A DNA stretch of 64,000 bases from Cordia subcordata. Lineage: Eukaryota; Streptophyta; Magnoliopsida; Boraginales; Cordiaceae. The notes beneath the pieces are model-generated. The model had not been told where the DNA came from, searched no databases, and saw nothing but the letters and a program-made list of their open reading frames with translations. Numbering within the stretch: position 1 is the stretch's first letter; the number at the start of each line of letters is the position of its first letter. The position numbers and the translations under genes were made by a program. Shown piece after piece: positions 1-10,680 of this stretch. The stretch spans positions 11,134,001 through 11,198,000 of the forward strand of contig JAPTOF010000016.1 of assembly GCA_028554755.1 (NCBI GenBank). The letters are read 5' to 3'.

Positions 1-559
1 TTTAGTATTTTGATTTTATGTATTTTTTATTTACTGTGATATAATGATGCAATGATCTTAAATTAATGTTGTTAAATTAATCAATAATTAATAAGCAATC
101 CAACATTTTTTAACTTAACAAAATATCTGAAAATTCGAAGTGAAAAACCCAATCATCCGATATTCGATCGCATAGCTAAATTTTCACTATCTAATCGGAT
201 ATTTTTTTCTTCCATACCAAAATCTAAATATCTAAAAATCTAAAAATCCAATTCAATTTTTACCCCTACTCGTACTTCCTTCTTGCAATTTGTCGCAAAG
301 ATTCTAGTAAAGGAATATTTTTTTACTTCCAAAAAGTTGAATTCTCATAAAATTTGAACTAAAGTTCAACATTCTTAAGGTCAAACTCTTGCCCATAAGA
401 TATTCTAGAGAATTTGTCAGGAATCTATAGATTTTGGCAGTACTTTTTGAAAAAGAAAAAGTGTGTGCTTAAGGAAGACAAACTTTTGAAGAGTTTATCT
501 TTCTCAAAGACAAACATACTATTTTGAGAATTGCTCCCAAAACCATATTAGTTTCAGAT
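1..559. other. unassigned AT-rich flank
   Basis: No coding region or complete transposon is recognised here. Around 120-270 the sequence carries repeated CTAAATATCTAAAAATC-like words next to ATTTTTACCCCTA. That could be one terminal end of a small fold-back element, but I found no partner end or target-site duplication. Confidence 0.4.
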
Positions 560-1004
560 TAATAATTTCTTTTCATATTATTTATATAAATAACCCATCA
601 CTTCATATGTGTGGAAAAATAAACTCTTTGTGGAGCTTAAAAGAAATGTTGATGGCAATGTAAGCCTAGGAGATTCATCCATAGTAATGATGAAACGTGA
701 AGGTAAAATTAAACTATATCAAAATAATGGTACTCCATAATATCTATATTTATCTACACATCTATGTATACAAACTATTAAAACACAAATTGAAACAACC
801 TGGTGCATTCCCGCCCTAAATACTTTCACCATATTTAGCCAAGTCTATTCATCTCTCACCGCTCCCTAACATTTGTGATTGCTTCTTTGGTTTTATCTCA
901 TATTATCTTTTTTCCTTTTACTGCTCAAATGATTGCAAAGAACAACAAAGCTATCTGATATTTGCTTAATTTAATTCCCTTGCACGCATTCACTATTAAA
1001 AAAA
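560..1004. repeat. duplicated flank, copy 1 (partner 25690-26157)
   Basis: About 440 bp lying just outside the left LTR of copia A is clearly similar to 25690-26157, which lies just outside the left LTR of copia B. Shared landmarks in the same order include GGCAATGTAAGCCTA, GATTCATCCAT, TTTAGCCAAGTCTATTC and GTGATTGCTTCTTTGG. Because the similarity crosses the LTR boundary, A and B are probably related by duplication of a genomic segment or of a larger host element, not by two independent insertions. No coding function is visible. Confidence 0.7.
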
Positions 1005-1010
1005 AAAGGT

Positions 1011-1249
1011 AGATTCCAATTATTTTGAATTATTCATATTTTCAGTGAATAAGAGTGATTGTATACAAAGTACAAGATAAATACCTACCAAAAAGAAAAG
1101 ATCTAGTTTCTTGAATATAAAACTCTATAAAGGAAAATGAAATCAATCAGCTAAAGGTGATTATGTGATTTAACTAATCATCTAATTATTCTATTCACAT
1201 TGAAAGGAAATCAAATCAATCATGCTTGATTTAGTCTTGATTTTCAACA
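1011..1249 (-). repeat. copia A 3' LTR (left-truncated)
   Basis: On the minus strand the LTR starts TGTTGAAAATCAAG at 1249. It aligns with the two LTRs of element B at 26158-26436 and 63024-63298. The inner flank, read on the minus strand, is TTGAGTGGAAA, a copia-like polypurine tract placed directly before the LTR. The outer end is lost in an A-run near 1000, so no terminal CA or target-site duplication can be read. Confidence 0.8.
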
Positions 1250-1338
1250 TTTCCACTCAAGCGTAGAATGTTGATGTTGATCATTTCAAGTTTTTCAATT
1301 AGGTTGTCTAAGTTACTTCTCCCAAGAGCCTTTGTAAG

Positions 1339-1715
1339 TGTAACAACTCAGGCCTAACATTTGGCCTACCACCACATTAAGCCTAATCAACTAACCCAAA
1401 ATGATTAAGCCTGTGATAACAATAGTAGTGAACCCAAGCTATTATAAAGTACACACAATACTTAAAAAACCAAGGCGAAATGGGGCATTACAAACTCCTC
1501 TCTCCCCCTAGAGATGCGATGTCTTTATCGCTACTCAAAGACAAACAGAACAAAACCACAATCCAAGACCTTAGGATACGTAGCATCTACCCAGAACCTC
1601 GCTCTAATACCTCCAGTAACAACTTAGGCTCAATTAATGGTCTGCCACCACATTGAGTCTAATCAACTGGCCCAAAATGCTTAAACCCATGAAAACAATG
1701 AGATGGGGCATTACA
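1339..1715 (-). mobile_element. TRIM-like miniature LTR retroelement in copia A
   Basis: Two direct repeats bound a short non-coding middle. The left repeat, 1339-1492, runs TGTAACAACTCAGG to GGGGCATTACA. The right repeat, 1615-1715, is shorter by an internal deletion and ends in the same GGGGCATTACA. Inside the left LTR lies the complement of a polypurine tract (AGGGGGAGAGAGGAG on the minus strand). Beside the right LTR lies GCTCTAATACC, a decayed complement of the initiator-Met primer site. Flanks GTAAG (1334-1338) and ATAAG (1716-1720) fit a 5-bp target duplication. It has no coding capacity, as expected of a TRIM. Confidence 0.78.
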
Positions 1716-1721
1716 ATAAGG

Positions 1722-3000
1722 ATATCAATTGTTTGAGAGACTGTTGGAATGTAATTGACATTGAAAACTCCAGCTTCAATTTTCTCTTTGATGAAATATT
1801 GATCAATATCTAATATTTTGTTCTATCATGATGAATAAGATTCTTGGCAATGCGGATAATAGCCTGATTATCACAATACATACTTATGGGAAGTTTGAAC
1901 AGCATCTATAATTCTTCGAGTAATCTCTTCAACCAGATTCCATCGCAGATTCCTTAAGCCATGGCTCAAAATTTTGCCTCAGCACAACTTCGAGCTACTA
2001 CCAATAATTTCTTGCGGCACCAAGTTACTAAATTTCCCCAGACATATGAACAATACCTTGATGTAGATTTTTGATCAATCACATATCCGGCCTTGTCTAC
2101 ATCTATGAAAACTTTAATTTCTTCTTGTGAGTTTTTGAAAATGATAATCCCTTACCAGGTGTCATTTTTAGATGTTTTAGTATCCTGTAAGTAGCAGCCA
2201 TATGTTGTTCAACAAAATGGTTCATCAATTGGCTGACAACACTGAAAGAGAATGCAATGTTAGGCCTCGTAAGGGAAAGATAAATTAATCCCCCCACAAG
2301 ACACTGAAATCTTTCCTTATCATCTAGAAGGCTATCATCGTGGATTTCAAGTTTGACTGTTGGATCCACAAAAGTATCAGCAGGCTTGGAATCCAAGCAT
2401 GCTTATTTCAGTTGACATATCCATGGCATACTTCCATTTAGATACAGAGATAACTTCTTTGATTGACCAATTTCCATACCAAGGAAGTACTTAAGATTTC
2501 TTAGGTCCTTGATCTCATTCTTTTGCCAAAAGGAGTTTCAATTTTCTTATCTGCTCCTCGTTATCTCCGATCAATATGATGTCATCCACATATACAATGA
2601 TATTACAATTTTTCCTTCAGAAGTGTTTCTAGAGTGTGATCAATTAACTTTGAGAATATTCGACCATTTTAATGGCATTTGCGAATCGTTCAAACCATGC
2701 CTAGGGAGATTGTTTGAGTCTATACAAGGATTTTCAAAGTCTACAAACCTTGTTGGAGTTGGATGTGGCCTCAAGAAAAGGGGAGCATCCATGGATCCCT
2801 CGTCGTGCAAATCATCATTTAGGAATGCATTATTCACATCGAGTTGGTGGAGTAACCAATCAAGATTTGCTGCCAAGTATAAAATGACACGAATAGTATT
2901 GAGTTTGGCAACAGATGCAAAATGTCTCCTGATAATCAATTCCATAGGATTGGGTGTATACTTTGGCAAGTAATTGGACCTTGTATCAATCCTCAATTTC
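1722..3000 (-). pseudogene. copia A reverse transcriptase and RNase H remnant
   Basis: Minus-strand polymerase region. Around 2575-2590 it encodes YVDDIILIGD, the copia reverse transcriptase active-site block with both Asp residues intact. Around 2815-2840 it encodes the NAFLNDDL block upstream of it. The stretch 2103-2396 carries RFQCLVGGLIYLSLTRPNI, the end of the RT domain. Near 1800-1860 the RNase H motif YCDNQAIIRIAKN can be followed. The reading frame changes several times and contains stops, so no polyprotein can be made. The family role is reverse transcription of element RNA in virus-like particles. Confidence 0.87.
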
Positions 3001-3537
3001 GTCAGCCTTATATTTTATTGTGAAGATCCATTTACTCCCAACAGTCTTCTTTCCTTTCAGAAGCTCAACCATCTACCATGTGCTATTCTTTTAGAGTGCT
3101 ATAATTTTCTCATTAACAACTATCTTCCACTTAGGACATTGAAATGGCTTTTGGATGCTGGAAGTTGTATCTCTATAAGGCTAATAGTAAAAGCATGAAA
3201 AGAAGGAGACAAATTATCATAGGAAATGAAATTCCCAATAGGATGCTAGGTGCATGGTCGAATCCCTTTTCTCCAAGCTATAGGCATATTAAGCAACTCA
3301 TTTTCTAACTCGAAATCAACAACATCATTAGGTTAGTCGTATTACTAGAAATTTTGTCTGGATAATGATCTAGTTTGACCTTATGGATCTATTGAGTATG
3401 TGTTCCTACCTCTATCATCTCTTGAATGTGCTCTTTATCCTACAAATTGACAATGAACTCAATGTTTTACATAGGTAGAGGCTGACTAGAAGACTTTGAA
3501 AGAATTTGATTTTTATTTGTAGGAAGAGTGGGATTTT

Positions 3538-4632
3538 CTACGGTGATAGATGGTGCTTGAAAGGTCTCATAGTCCAAAATTGATTGTCTTCATTCAAATT
3601 CTCCCCCTGAACATCAATTTTTGCATAGTATGGTTCATTTTCAAGAAAGGTAGCAACCATTTGTATTGTAGAATTTCTTGGTAATAGGGGAATAGCATTT
3701 ATATCTTTTTGATTTGAAGAATACCCAAGGAAAATGCATTTTAGTGATGTGGGATCAAGTTTACTCCTATTTTTTGATCGATATGAAGAAATGCAGATCA
3801 TCCAAAGATTTTTGGAGGAATAAAAGAAATGATATGTGTAGTTGGGAAGGATGTTAAGAGAGTTTGACAAGGCATCTAAAATTTAAGAACCTTAGATGGT
3901 ATCCTATTGATGAGATAGGTTGTCGTAAGTACAGCCTCCCCTAAAAAGCTTTTGGAACATTAGTTGCAAACATAAGAGACATAACAGACCCTAATAAGTG
4001 TCTAGTTCTCCTTTCAGCAATACCATTTTGTTGGGGGTATCAATACAAGAACTTAATTGGACTATCCTTTCCTTTGTCAATAATTCTCCCAGAATAAAGT
4101 TGAAATACTCTCTAGAATTATCAGACTTGAGTATTTCTATTTTTGAATGAAATTGGGGTCTAAATCATATTTTTGAAATTTTTGAATATCTGACCTATTT
4201 CTAATTTTTCTTTCATAAAGAATATCCAAATTAATCCAATATGATCATTTACAAATGAGACAAACCATCTAGCTCCAGTAATGTTTTTCACTTTTAATGG
4301 CCCCCAAACATCGTTGTGGATCTTATAGAATGGTTTAGACGCCTTGTAAGGCTGGAAAGGAAATGTACATGTTTGGAGAGTTGACAAATTTCACAATTGA
4401 AAGAACTTAAATTGTTATTGAAAATGTTGGGAAACAAATGCTTGAGATAGAAGGAATTTGGATGACCTAAGTGATAGTGCCATAACATGATTGCAGTATC
4501 TTTATTTGAAGAAGTAGAAAATGAAATATCGCTAACTGTTGATAGAGGTTGTTTTTGCTTATAGTCGCACTCCTTGAGGATATAGAGTATGGAGCACTCC
4601 TCAACATTACTAATCATCCTCCCTGAATCCAA
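3538..4632 (-). pseudogene. copia A integrase and GAG pre-integrase remnant
   Basis: Minus strand. At 4294-4632 the protein carries LWHYHLGHPNSFYLKHLFP and a following CEICQLSKH, which is the pre-integrase His/Cys zinc motif. At 4160-4387 FYKIHNDVWGPLKV, FVSFVNDHIGLIWIFFMK marks the start of the integrase core. At 3538-3870 a LDPTSLKCIFLGYSSNQK block is the region usually just after the integrase core. The segments lie in different frames, so the gene is broken. Confidence 0.85.
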
Positions 4633-4641
4633 ATCCTAAAA

Positions 4642-5960
4642 TTAACAATGTGTAGAGAAAAAATTAGTAACACATCTCTTCTCCTTAGTGAGTTTACTAA
4701 TAGACAATAAATTATAGTTGAGATTTGAAACCAAGAGAACAGAGTCAAGAATCAAATCTTTAGACACCATAATTGAACCTATACTAGCAGAGATGGAGAC
4801 AAAAAAAAAAAATTTATTGTTATCAATATAAAAATGTTGATATATATACAAAGCTTGATATTTGGGATTAGGAATAGCTCAAATAGTTACATAATTACCT
4901 TTTAAAGAGTGATGATCGGAGTTCAAATCCCATGGAGGACGGGAAGGGTAAGGAAGAATGATGACATGGGTTCAAATCTCAAGAAAGATAGGGATTGAGT
5001 TAGGGGAGGGAGGAAGGGTTTGTTTTTCTTTTTTTTTTCTTTTTTTTTAAATAAAAAAAAGAAGTTTGAATAAATGCTACAATTTACCTCAAAGGTCTCA
5101 TATTTTGAAAGCGTTGAATTATCACTTCATCTTTAATGTTATCAAATACATGGGTTTCAATGATAAGGAAGGAAGATAAGTTATGGGGTCATGAGATATT
5201 TTAATGGAGTCAAAATTAATTTTTTGCAACATAAGTATATAATTTCTTTTAGAAAAATGAGTATTATGTATTTTTTTTTAAATGAGTGGTGTCAAATGAC
5301 ATCACTGTTACTAACGTGCCACCATCTCTGTATACTAGCAACTTTTAAAAGCGAGCCATCTGCTAGATGAACTGTTTAGTTCTCTAAACATGGATTATGT
5401 GATTTGAAAATTATAGCATCTCCCGTCATATGATCATAACCACCACAGTCTACAATCCATGGGTTAGCTTATTTCTTTCCAATAGTGAAGGCACTTAGAG
5501 AATTACCTTTTTGTAACAGACTACTAGAACCAATAGCGTGGCTGGAAAAGGTGCCAGGTTAAGTCTGCATAGTCGTTAAAGGAGACAATTATTTTTGAAG
5601 CTTATCCATTTTCTCCATGCTAAATGGACTCGTTGCAATGGAGGTTTCTTGGTGGTCACATGGTTTCCATGACCTTTTCTTTCATGTGCAAGCTTTCAAT
5701 TAGCTGGCTTTCTATGAATTTTCCAGCAAGTTTCTTTCAAGTGTCTTGGTTTCTTGCAATGATCACACCATGGCCTACCATTTTTGTTCTTTTGACAATT
5801 ATTAGGAATAGTTTTTTGGGTCGAGCTATCTGCCATGTTCATTTGTTGATGAGTTCCTATCATGAGCCTTTTTTGTCTCTACTCATGGCGTACCTTAGAA
5901 AAGGCCTTTTTTGAGGCTAGGAAGAAGCATTGTCCCCATGAGTCTTCCTTTTATTTCATT
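4642..5960 (-). pseudogene. copia A protease and gag C-terminus remnant
   Basis: Minus strand, interrupted by the hAT-like insertion 4788-5330. At 4642-4787 the text VSKDLILDSVLLVSNLNYNL and LLSISKLTKEKRC is the tail of the copia protease. The protease start lies near 5400-5465. Around 5690-5790 the gag zinc knuckle reads WCDHCKKPRHLKETC, an intact C-X2-C-X4-H-X4-C pattern. Stops and the insertion make it non-functional. The element ends at about 5968, so the N-terminal gag domain is absent. Confidence 0.82.
4788..5330. mobile_element. hAT-like non-autonomous element in copia A
   Basis: A 543 bp insertion absent from the matching position in copia B. It starts CAGAGATGGAG and ends in the complement of CAGAGATGGTG. 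It is flanked on both sides by the 8-bp duplication TATACTAG (4780-4787 and 5331-5338). Terminal CAG and an 8-bp duplication are hAT features. The inside is non-coding, with A and T runs and a short GATGAT/GGTTCAAAT stretch. No transposase is present, so it must have been moved by another element's enzyme. Confidence 0.86.
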
Positions 5961-5968
5961 TTTTTCTT

Positions 5969-6420
5969 TGTGCACCGGTGTCGGGGCGGCCCAACCCCGA
6001 TCCGCCCCGGTATATATATTTTTAAACTATATATATATATATATATATATATGAATTTAATGTGTTATTGTTGTAAAACTATGTTGAATTTTAAGTATTA
6101 GAGTTTGAATTTGATGTGTTAAGGTTTGGTGGATGATTTGTGTTGTTTTTTATTTATTTTTATCTAATTAAAAAGTAGAGATTTCACTTGACAGGTAAGA
6201 GCTTAACAAGTAGGTGCTTTGCCCCCATACTACCGCCCTTTGACTTTTGTTGACAAGTGTCCCGTAAGTAGGGGCATGATGTAAAAAACACTAATAGGGG
6301 TGGAGATGGTAGTTGGGAAAAAACTCCGGTATAGGTATAGGGGCGGGGTAGGGGCAGGTGGAAAAATATCAGGTGCGGAGTAGGGGTTTATGAACCCCGC
6401 CCCATTGATATCACTAACTA
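5969..6420. repeat. GC-rich fold-back repeat next to copia A
   Basis: Both ends of this stretch carry short GC-rich inverted words in otherwise AT-rich DNA: GTCGGGGCGGCC and GATCCGCCCCGG near 5978-6010, and GGGGCGGGGTAGGGGC and AACCCCGCCCC near 6340-6405. This fits a decayed small inverted-repeat DNA transposon. A (TA)n run occupies 6028-6052. I could not define exact ends or a target-site duplication. It marks the point where copia A is cut off. Confidence 0.4.
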
Positions 6421-6764
6421 TTACGGTATTTCAAATCCCTAAAGCTATTGATTCAGAAAATTGAATATATTATGAATTTACGAATATATTCTTTGAATTT
6501 GAATGTGATTAGACTTGACATGGTGGCAGCAAAAACAGTAACTGAATTGCTATATGGTAAAAAAGTTCAATTAAATTTCAATAATGTCCAATTTTCCAAT
6601 AAATTATTAACTTTCAATAAGTTCATTAATTCCATTACATTCCTGAAATTGTACAAATCGTTTAATACATATCAATTAATAAATTACTCCAAATTTCACA
6701 ATTTGTTGAATTCAAGAAAAATAATGAATTTTTCAAATTCCTAAAATTCATGCAACTCAAAACA
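6421..6764. other. AT-rich spacer, nothing assigned
   Basis: An open frame runs from 6448 to 6744. It is low-complexity and rich in Asn, Phe, Leu and Lys, as expected by chance in AT-rich DNA, so I do not call a gene. No repeat ends or motifs are recognised. Confidence 0.4.
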
Positions 6765-7024
6765 TATACATATGCATCAATTAAAAAACCTTTTATTAAT
6801 ATTTTCTTTTTTCAAAATCTCTTTGTCTAGACCTTTTGTCCTTTTCAATTTTTCTGATCCATCTCTTTCTAGTAGCCGTGTACCCTATGGAACAGGGGCG
6901 GCTGCACCTTTGCACTATTGGGGTCAAATGACCCCAGTCAATTTTTCTTTTAGAAAAATGATTATAAATGTATTTAATACTTTCAACAATCAACATCACT
7001 ACAAAATAAATATATATTACGAAT

Positions 7025-8145
7025 GATGTTCTAAAATCAATCATCTATTGTAAATTTGGTATTGATTTGTACATGAATTGACTTACCTATGGTATCACAT
7101 CATATCATGCATCTTCACCTTAACTATCAAACATTACTTAATATTTAGGATGATTTATGGGGTTATGTGAATCAGGGATAGTTCATTTTTTCTTAATTCT
7201 AGGTTGTAACTAGATGATCAGTAGGTGTTGAGACACTGATATGACAAATGATGAGGAGTGGAGACGTGCTCACTAAACATGACTATGTTGTAAGCATTAT
7301 ATGATATGTACCCTACTGTCAAAAGATAGTTTGTGGAGCACATGGATGTCATGTTTCCTTAGACATGAAACCATTAAAGCAACTTACGAATTACTTCTCA
7401 TGCCTTAGTGATGAACTACCTAGATTTCTAATCTGGTGACTTTGGCTGCCAAGTATAGGTAAGTATCACAAAGCCAATGCAAAGATCAATATAGGATTTA
7501 CTACTTTAGGTATACGGAGAATGATGTTTTACTTGGCTATGATTCTTTAAGTCTTTGATCAAAGCATTCATCGTGACGAGTCATGAGGTTTGGTCAACTG
7601 ATTAAGAATTGGAGGCTTAACCATGCATTTAGTATTATTCCAGAATATCATATGAAATCCACCATTTTGTTCAAGTTCGTTGAATATTGCTTTGCAACAA
7701 TTCGGCTTATCTGGACAACAGGAAGTGTTGCTAGAGATATTTTCGATTAGTACCATAATGGTCCTTGTATTACTGATTTAAATTTGAACCTATGGATCAC
7801 GTATATCATAAGGTGTTTATTGAATTAGTGACTTGTTACATTTAATTTAGAATTAAATGAGCCTTTATTTGATTACGAAATAAATAATATTTTTAATAAT
7901 ATTATTAGTTATTAATCTATAAGTCACTAATTCAATTCTGACTACATCTTATTAGTACTACATATGCAGCTTAAGCTAAATAATATGTGGATAGAGTTTT
8001 GAGTAAGATAAAGAGTTATCCTGAAGTCTATTTGATTTGGACTAAATCAGTTCTAAAATATATTTCTAAAATGTTATAGTTTTAATTTTATGTATTTAGA
8101 AGAGAGTATTGTCACGTATAATTTTGTCAAAAAGTTCCAAAACCA
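7025..8145. other. 1.1 kb insert of unknown class in duplicated unit 1
   Basis: This block is missing from unit 2 of the surrounding duplication. It has no convincing reading frame. An 18-bp hairpin arm pair, ATTGAATTAGTGACTTGT at 7819-7836 and its near-complement at 7919-7936, sits around a very AT-rich loop. The style resembles LTR or untranslated retroelement sequence, but I could not match it to another part of the window or find its terminal repeats. Confidence 0.45.
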
Positions 8146-8222
8146 TTTGTTTATGACAAAATAAAGAAAAAATAAAAACAAAAACTTACATGTTCTGCTA
8201 GGTAAAAAGGAAAAGAAAATTT

Positions 8223-8340
8223 GGGTTGGTCTGGATTGACATTTTTTAAAGTATTTTTCAAAAATAATTTTTGAATTTTTTTTGAAAAGTAAAAAATTTT
8301 AACTTTTGAAAAAAGTTATTCTTAAGTTTTTTCAAACATA
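8223..8340. repeat. MITE family M1, truncated copy
   Basis: Left half of the small inverted-repeat family seen complete at 8671-8885 and 60430-60662. It starts GGGTTGGTCTGGATTGAC and stops at the tandem-duplication junction, so it lacks the right terminal repeat. Confidence 0.65.
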
Positions 8341-8670
8341 CAACTCAAAAAATATGCATATGCATTAATTAAAAAAATTATTAATATTTTCTTTTTTCAA
8401 AATCTCTTTGTCTACACCTTTTGTCCTTTTCAATTTTTCTGATCCATCTCTTTCTAGTAGCCGTGTATCCTATGGAGCAGGGACGGCTGCACCTTTGCAC
8501 TATTGGGGTCAAATGACCCCACTCAAATTTTTTTAAAAAAATAATTATACATATATTAAATAATTTTGACACCACTAAAAAATTTATATGAACCCACTAA
8601 TATGACAAAATAAAGAGAAAATGAAAACAAAACTTACGTGTTCTGCTAGGTAAAAGGGAAAAGAAAAGTT

Positions 8671-8885
8671 GGGTTGGTCTGGATTGGCGTTTCTAAAAGT
8701 GTTTTTCAAAATTAATTTTTGAAAAAAGTTTTTCAAGAAGTTAAAAATTTTAATTTTTGAAAAAAGTTATATTTGAGTTTTTTTCAAACTTTTAGCTTTT
8801 TTTAAAAGTCAAGCTAAATAATTATTGTAAAAAAATTTTTTTTTTTAAATATTTTTCCTAAAAAAAAAGTCAATCCAAACAAACC
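8671..8885. mobile_element. MITE family M1, complete copy
   Basis: A 215 bp non-coding element. Its left end is GGGTTGGTCTGGATTGGC. Its right end is AGTCAATCCAAACAAACC, the inverted complement of the left. The middle is made of T and A runs that can fold back. The same termini occur at 60430-60662, so this is a repeated family. No certain target-site duplication is visible, and the superfamily is not settled. Confidence 0.7.
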
Positions 8886-9044
8886 TAGATACAACGTTGA
8901 ATTCCCTTTAGGGTAAAAATGTATATAAATTGCTTTTACACTGACTCCACCAAATGCATTTTCTGGCTTTGTCCCTGCTATGGAAATTAATTACTTAAAA
9001 GATTTAATGTTTATGATAATGTTTATATAATTGTACATTGATTA

Positions 9045-9439
9045 GGCTAATTCCAATAAATCCCCTAAAACATAAAAATCCCCATATTTAGGGGTGTTGT
9101 TAATAGCAAAGTACTCCAACAGCTCCCCTATCCCATCCCCAAAATTTTAGATTTTTTCCCAACTTCAAAACAAAACACTTATATATAAGGGTTTTTTTCA
9201 TATCCCAAAGTCAACACCCAAATCCCATTCCCTATCCCCATAACTCTAAGACTGCAACAATGTAAAATAAGAGAGTTGTTGGAGTGAAAATAAAATTGAG
9301 ATTCCCTTAACTGAAAGTTTGGTAAAAATAAGGGAGCTGTTGGAATATAATTGAAAATAAGGAATCTCAAAATATAAGAAAATGAGTCAAATCACTTAAA
9401 TTTAGGGAAAAAAAAATAAGGGAACTGTTGGAGATAGCC
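9045..9439. mobile_element. Tourist/Harbinger-like MITE
   Basis: A 395 bp element with terminal inverted repeats GGCTAATTCCAA (left) and the complement of GGCTATCTCCAA (right). It is flanked by the trinucleotide TTA at 9042-9044 and 9440-9442. A TTA duplication is typical of PIF/Harbinger and Tourist MITEs. The phrase AACTGTTGGAG and its complement recur inside near both ends, so the whole element can fold back. It is non-coding. Confidence 0.78.
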
Positions 9440-9442
9440 TTA

Positions 9443-9920
9443 GGGAAAAAAATCCATCTCTAAATGGAGAAGGATTTTCAGTGAAAAAATGCATAATTTT
9501 TATTTAGAGACCGATTAGAGAAGGAAAATATTTAGATTTCAAATAATGATAGATTAGTGATGGCGAATATAGTTAAAAATTAAAATTTTTAAACATATTC
9601 AGCTTACACCCTTTTGATATATTATATTAAGTTACATCTCATTTAAAGGTTTGCGATTGTAGAATTAATTGTTATAGTTTTTTATTATCTTAACAAAAGC
9701 CTATCAAGCATGAACCTATTGTATAAAAAAGAATGCAAATTATATATGCATGTTTGTCCTCTTCTATGATTTGGTTAGGTGCAGACCAATGACAGAAATG
9801 GTATCATATATAGATGACCTTTATAAGAAGTCTATCTTTACAGGAAGAAATATGTGTCCTTCGATTAGTTTTAATTAGACCCCACTGTTAGTAAACGCAC
9901 ATTAGCTAAGCGACTGGGTT
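9443..9920. other. AT-rich spacer, nothing assigned
   Basis: No reading frame, terminal repeat or regulatory site can be supported in this stretch between two small transposons. Confidence 0.4.
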
Positions 9921-9934
9921 ATACTAAATAAACC

Positions 9935-10395
9935 TAAAGTATACCCCGTGCAGTACGCGGGAGAATGTGTATTCCTAATATTTTTTATTTATTATTGATA
10001 TCTGAATTTTATATTTTGAGAATGAACTATAAACATGGATTTTAAAACTTAACTCTTGGTATTTTTCAATATTAATAATGTTTTTATATGATAGATTTTT
10101 AGTATTTGAATAAATTGTTTAAATTGTTTAAAAACAATCTTCAATAATTGAATAAAATATTTAAATTGAAAAAAGTCAAATCAGAAAATGATCTGATATG
10201 GGAAAAAGCAACAAAAAATTCTAAATGTTATTTTTAGAAGGAAAATAATATTGTTAATGATTAAATGATTCAAATTAGGTAATTATTGTGTGTGTGCAAA
10301 CTAGATGCTTTGTCAATTGGAAGAGAATGGTTGGAATGATGACATGTGGCATATACCAAAAAGGCATACACCTTTTATGATATAATATACAGATT
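9935..10395. repeat. repeat with CCCGTGC..GCGGG end, copy 1
   Basis: Starts near ATACCCCGTGCAGTACGCGG. It ends near GACATGTGGCATATACC, AAAAAGGCA and a run of TTTTATGATATAATATACAG. The same order (CTCGTGCAATGCATGG, later GACATGGCATAA, AAAAAGGCAAAAAC, TTTATAATAATA) occurs inside the hAT element at 60378-61020. It therefore looks like a dispersed non-coding repeat family. The class cannot be decided from sequence alone. Confidence 0.45.
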
Positions 10396-10680
10396 ACATC
10401 ATTTAATTTTTACTTGTGATAAATTAATTTCATAGTTAATAGTTTTATATCACTGTTAGTCCAAATTTTACTTTATATTAAAAAACATGTTCAATCTAAT
10501 GTGAGAAGCATGATTTTAATTTTGAAAAAGGAAAACAAATCTGACGTTGACATGCACGTTACATGAGATTTTTAACGAGTATAAGCACTTAAATAGTACA
10601 ATTCTCACGTGTATACCATCATATTACAATAAAGGGGCTATCAAGATGTCGTCGAAGATAAGTAACTACTATGCTACAAT

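Larger units (their letters stand above)
1011..5968 (-). mobile_element. decayed Ty1/copia element A
   Basis: A copia retrotransposon on the minus strand. Reading from right to left, the order is gag zinc knuckle, protease, GAG pre-integrase, integrase, reverse transcriptase, RNase H, polypurine tract and 3' LTR, which is the copia order. It is cut off at about 5968 by GC-rich repeat DNA, so the 5' LTR, primer site and most of gag are missing. Two later insertions interrupt it: a TRIM at 1339-1715 and a hAT-like element at 4788-5330. Frameshifts and stops occur throughout. It is about as diverged as copy B (26158-63298), and the two align over nearly all shared parts. Confidence 0.88.
6765..8780. 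repeat. tandem duplication of host flank plus hAT end
   Basis: 6765-6990 and 8341-8550 are direct repeats. Each contains about 130 bp of host flank (TTTCAAAATCTCTTTGTCTA, then GATCCATCTCTTTCTAGTAG) followed by the hAT left end. 8150-8340 and 8600-8780 form the second part of the same repeat (TGTTCTGCTAGGTAAAA, then TTGGGTTGGTCTGGATTG). The first unit also contains an extra 1.1 kb. The order fits a direct duplication of flank, hAT end and MITE start, with its junction at TTTTCAAAC near 8335, and a later insertion in unit 1. Confidence 0.75.
6893..8977. mobile_element. hAT-like element with perfect 8-bp duplication
   Basis: The left end is CAGGGGCGGCTGCACC at 6893. The right end at 8977 is the complement of CAGGGACAAAGCCAG. 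CTATGGAA flanks it on both sides (6885-6892 and 8978-8985). Terminal CAG and an 8-bp duplication are hAT hallmarks. The block TTGGGGTCAAATGACCCC near the left end is a small palindrome. There is no transposase. The inside is unusual: it contains a second copy of the left flank plus left end at 8341-8600, and a roughly 1.1 kb unrelated insert at about 7025-8145. Confidence 0.75.

Noticed and set aside
2509..2973. 154-codon plus-strand open frame
   Set aside because: It is the antisense shadow of the minus-strand copia A reverse transcriptase.
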